From Bacteroidales bacterium UBA5206 (GTDB lineage: Bacteria > Bacteroidota > Bacteroidia > Bacteroidales > Tenuifilaceae), in contig DHVO01000034.1 in assembly GCA_002412705.1 (NCBI GenBank), forward strand, positions 1 through 17,373: DNA of 17,373 bases, read 5' to 3'. Positions 15,185 through 17,373 of the stretch are shown here, one piece after another. The translations under genes were made by a program, and so were the position numbers. How positions within the stretch are numbered: the first letter of the stretch is position 1; every line of letters begins with the position of its first letter. Below the pieces are notes generated by a model. It saw only the letters and a list, made by a program, of their open reading frames with translations. It did no database searches and was not told the origin of the DNA.

Positions 15185-17373
15185 ATGGAGAATTACTACC
15201 TGATTATTGTGCTTGTCCTAATGGGATTAGCCGTACTAGACCTAGTAGTGGGTGTTAGTAACGATGCTGTTAACTTCCTTAACTCTGCAATAGGAAGTAA
15301 AGTTGCCCCACGCTACATTATCATGATCATTGCATCCATAGGTATTGTTATTGGAGCAACATTCTCAAGCGGCATGATGGAAGTAGCACGAAAAAGCATC
15401 TTTCACCCCGATCAGTTCTTCCTTCCCGAGCTGATGATGATCTTTTTAGCAGTAATGATTACCGATGTGTTGCTGCTGGATATCTTTAACACCTTTGGTA
15501 TGCCAACATCAACAACGGTATCGTTGGTATTTGAACTTTTGGGTGCAGCGGTGGCCATATCGCTAATTAAGATATCAAACAACGGGGAATCCTTTGCTAA
15601 CCTAAGCAACTACATTAATAGCGCCAAGGCACTGGCCATTATTTCGGGTATATTAATATCGGTTGTGGTTGCCTTCCTGGCGGGCTCCATAATACAGTAC
15701 ATAACTCGTGTTATTTTCACCTTTCAGTACGAAAAGAATTACAAGTTTTTTGGCAGCATTTGGGGTGGAATTGCCCTAACAGCCATTACCTACTTCATTT
15801 TAATGAAAGGTGTTGAGGGCTCTCCCATTATTAAGCCCGAGGTTATGGCTTATATTAAGGGCCATACAACTACCATTTTAATGTACATGTTTGTACTGTG
15901 GACTATAGTATTCCAAATATGCATTAGCATTTTAAAGTGGAACACCTTACGTTTTGTTGTTCTAGTTGGTACGTTTGCCCTTGCGCTTTCCTTTGCAGGT
16001 AACGACCTTGTAAACTTTATTGGGGTTTTCATGGCCGGTTTAAAATCGTACCAAATTCACATTGCCAACCCAGGTATACCTGCCGATCAGCTGCTAATGA
16101 CAGACCTAACCAAACCTGTTGCTACCAATATCTTCTACCTGATGATTGCAGGGTTGATAATGGTAATAACCCTTTGGCTATCGCGTAAAGCAAGGACTGT
16201 AACCGAAACCGAGATTAATCTTTCTCGCCAAGATGTTGGAACAGAACGTTTTGGAAGCACACAGTTCTCTCGTTCTATAGTTAGGGTATTCCGTAACTTT
16301 AGCCGCGACACCGAGAAAATTCTCCCCAAGAGGGTTAACCGTTTCCTTGAATCGCGCTTTACACCAGCAAAGTCAACAGGTCAAAGAATGGCCGATGCGC
16401 CTTCATTCGACCTAATTAGAGCATCGGTAAACTTAACCGTTGCCAGTATCCTAATTAGCACTGCAACTTCGTTAAAACTTCCTCTTTCAACTACTTATGT
16501 GACATTTATGGTTGCTATGGGTAGCTCGTTAGCCGATAAAGCTTGGGGTCGCGAAAGTGCTGTGTATCGTATTACCGGTGTGCTTACCGTTATTGCTGGT
16601 TGGTTCTTTACCGCATTCATTGCCTTTACCGTTGCTTTCCTAATTGCAGGAATACTTTACTATGGAGGAGTATTTGCTGTTGTTGTAATGATTCTTATTG
16701 CTGTTGCGCTTATTATTAAGTCGTACATGATGCATAAGAAAAAAGAGCAACAAAAAGCAAGCGACCGTGCACTAGAGGAACTTGCAATGGAAGATAGCCT
16801 AATTAATAAGTGTACAAAGGATGTTAACAAGTCGCTTAACGATATTCTAAAAATATACAACCAAACCGTTACGGGTCTTACTCTTGAGGACAGGAAGCTA
16901 CTTAAGCAGCTAGACAAGGATGTGGAAGACCTAAATGTTGAGGCTAAAAAGCTTAAATACAATGTTTATACTGTACTTAAAGAGCTTCAGGCCGATGCCA
17001 TTGAAACAGGGCACTACTACGTACAGGTAATTGACTACTTACGAGAAATTGCGCACTCATTAACCTTTGTAACGGGTCCTGCCTTTGAGCATATAGACAA
17101 CAACCACAAAGGATTTACCAAGAGCCAGAACCAAGAGCTTATTGAGATAAGCAACATGATTTCGAAGCTATTTGAACTTATTATGGTTATGGTAAAAGAT
17201 AACGATTACACTGCAGTTCCCGATGCCATAAAGATGCAGCAAAAGGTGCTTGAGATGCTTAACGATGCTAGAAAGAAGCAAATTAAGCGCATTAAGCAGA
17301 ATGAGGCTGGTACTCGAAATAGCATTCTTTACCTTGCTATTATTAATGAGACCAAAAACATAATGCTTCATAC
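15185..17373 (+). CDS. PiT-family inorganic phosphate transporter with C-terminal PhoU-like domain, 3' truncated
   Basis: The ATG at 15185 opens a frame with no stop up to the window edge (729 full codons), so the 3' end is missing. It is a multi-pass inner-membrane protein of the PHO4/PiT family, which imports phosphate with a cation. Both inverted-repeat signature motifs are present: VGVSNDAVNFLNSAIGSK (N26-D27) near the N-terminus and FAGNDLVNFIGVFMAG (N273-D274) in the middle, with MGSSLADKAWGRESAVYRITG in the late membrane part. From about residue 515 a charged, helical cytoplasmic tail follows (KDVNKSLNDILKIYN, EDLNVEAKKLKYNVY), resembling PhoU, which links transport to phosphate signalling. 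A Pho-box-like array lies upstream. Phosphate is the likely substrate, though some PiT members carry sulfate; the Pho-like sites favour phosphate. Confidence 0.9.
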   Translation, partial: MENYYLIIVLVLMGLAVLDLVVGVSNDAVNFLNSAIGSKVAPRYIIMIIASIGIVIGATFSSGMMEVARKSIFHPDQFFLPELMMIFLAVMITDVLLLDIFNTFGMPTSTTVSLVFELLGAAVAISLIKISNNGESFANLSNYINSAKALAIISGILISVVVAFLAGSIIQYITRVIFTFQYEKNYKFFGSIWGGIALTAITYFILMKGVEGSPIIKPEVMAYIKGHTTTILMYMFVLWTIVFQICISILKWNTLRFVVLVGTFALALSFAGNDLVNFIGVFMAGLKSYQIHIANPGIPADQLLMTDLTKPVATNIFYLMIAGLIMVITLWLSRKARTVTETEINLSRQDVGTERFGSTQFSRSIVRVFRNFSRDTEKILPKRVNRFLESRFTPAKSTGQRMADAPSFDLIRASVNLTVASILISTATSLKLPLSTTYVTFMVAMGSSLADKAWGRESAVYRITGVLTVIAGWFFTAFIAFTVAFLIAGILYYGGVFAVVVMILIAVALIIKSYMMHKKKEQQKASDRALEELAMEDSLINKCTKDVNKSLNDILKIYNQTVTGLTLEDRKLLKQLDKDVEDLNVEAKKLKYNVYTVLKELQADAIETGHYYVQVIDYLREIAHSLTFVTGPAFEHIDNNHKGFTKSQNQELIEISNMISKLFELIMVMVKDNDYTAVPDAIKMQQKVLEMLNDARKKQIKRIKQNEAGTRNSILYLAIINETKNIMLH

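Noticed and set aside
15412..16962. Several minus-strand open frames in the last 2 kb
   Set aside because: All are shadows of the plus-strand phosphate transporter, which is open from 15185 to the window end with family motifs throughout.

Overview
The window looks like chromosomal DNA of a Bacteroidota bacterium, most likely from the Bacteroidales/Marinilabiliales side. Several signs agree. Genes start without convincing Shine-Dalgarno sequences. One promoter has the phylum's TAnnTTTG -7 box. The gene families (7TM-DISM sensor, TPR/PD40 envelope protein, two-TM LytS-type kinase with a LytTR regulator, PiT transporter fused to a PhoU-like tail) are also typical of the group. No tRNA, rRNA, CRISPR array, transposase or phage gene was seen.

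Layout. (1) Positions 1-1014 hold the 3' part of an outer-membrane beta-barrel gene, followed by a 113-bp element bounded by perfect 16-bp inverted repeats. (2) At 1184-1810 is a YceI-like secreted protein, which converges with and overlaps by 8 bp a minus-strand membrane sensor (7TM plus GAF, no output domain; 1803-3800). (3) At 4123-6435 is a secreted TPR/PD40 protein ending in two SPOR-like repeats. (4) At 6544-10617 is a 1357-residue dikinase-like protein. It has an intact PPDK-type ATP domain and phosphohistidine domain, no PEP/pyruvate barrel, and an N-terminal region of about 850 residues that I do not recognise. (5) At 10949-13209 is iorAB, the two subunits of an arylpyruvate (indolepyruvate) oxidoreductase. 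It is preceded by a promoter and a leader of about 200 nt that could encode a Phe-rich 25-residue peptide, and followed by a strong intrinsic terminator. (6) At 13298-14992 is a two-component pair, a LytS-type kinase and a LytTR regulator. (7) From 15185 to the window end is a PiT-family phosphate transporter with a PhoU-like tail. A four-copy, 11-bp-period TTAA array resembling a Pho box lies upstream of it.

The genes appear to form several independent transcription units. The clearest functional links are iorA with iorB (one 2-oxoacid oxidoreductase), the kinase with its regulator (3-bp gap), and the Pho-box-like array with the phosphate transporter. The two observations I would follow first are the barrel-less dikinase with its large unknown N-terminus, and the iorA leader.
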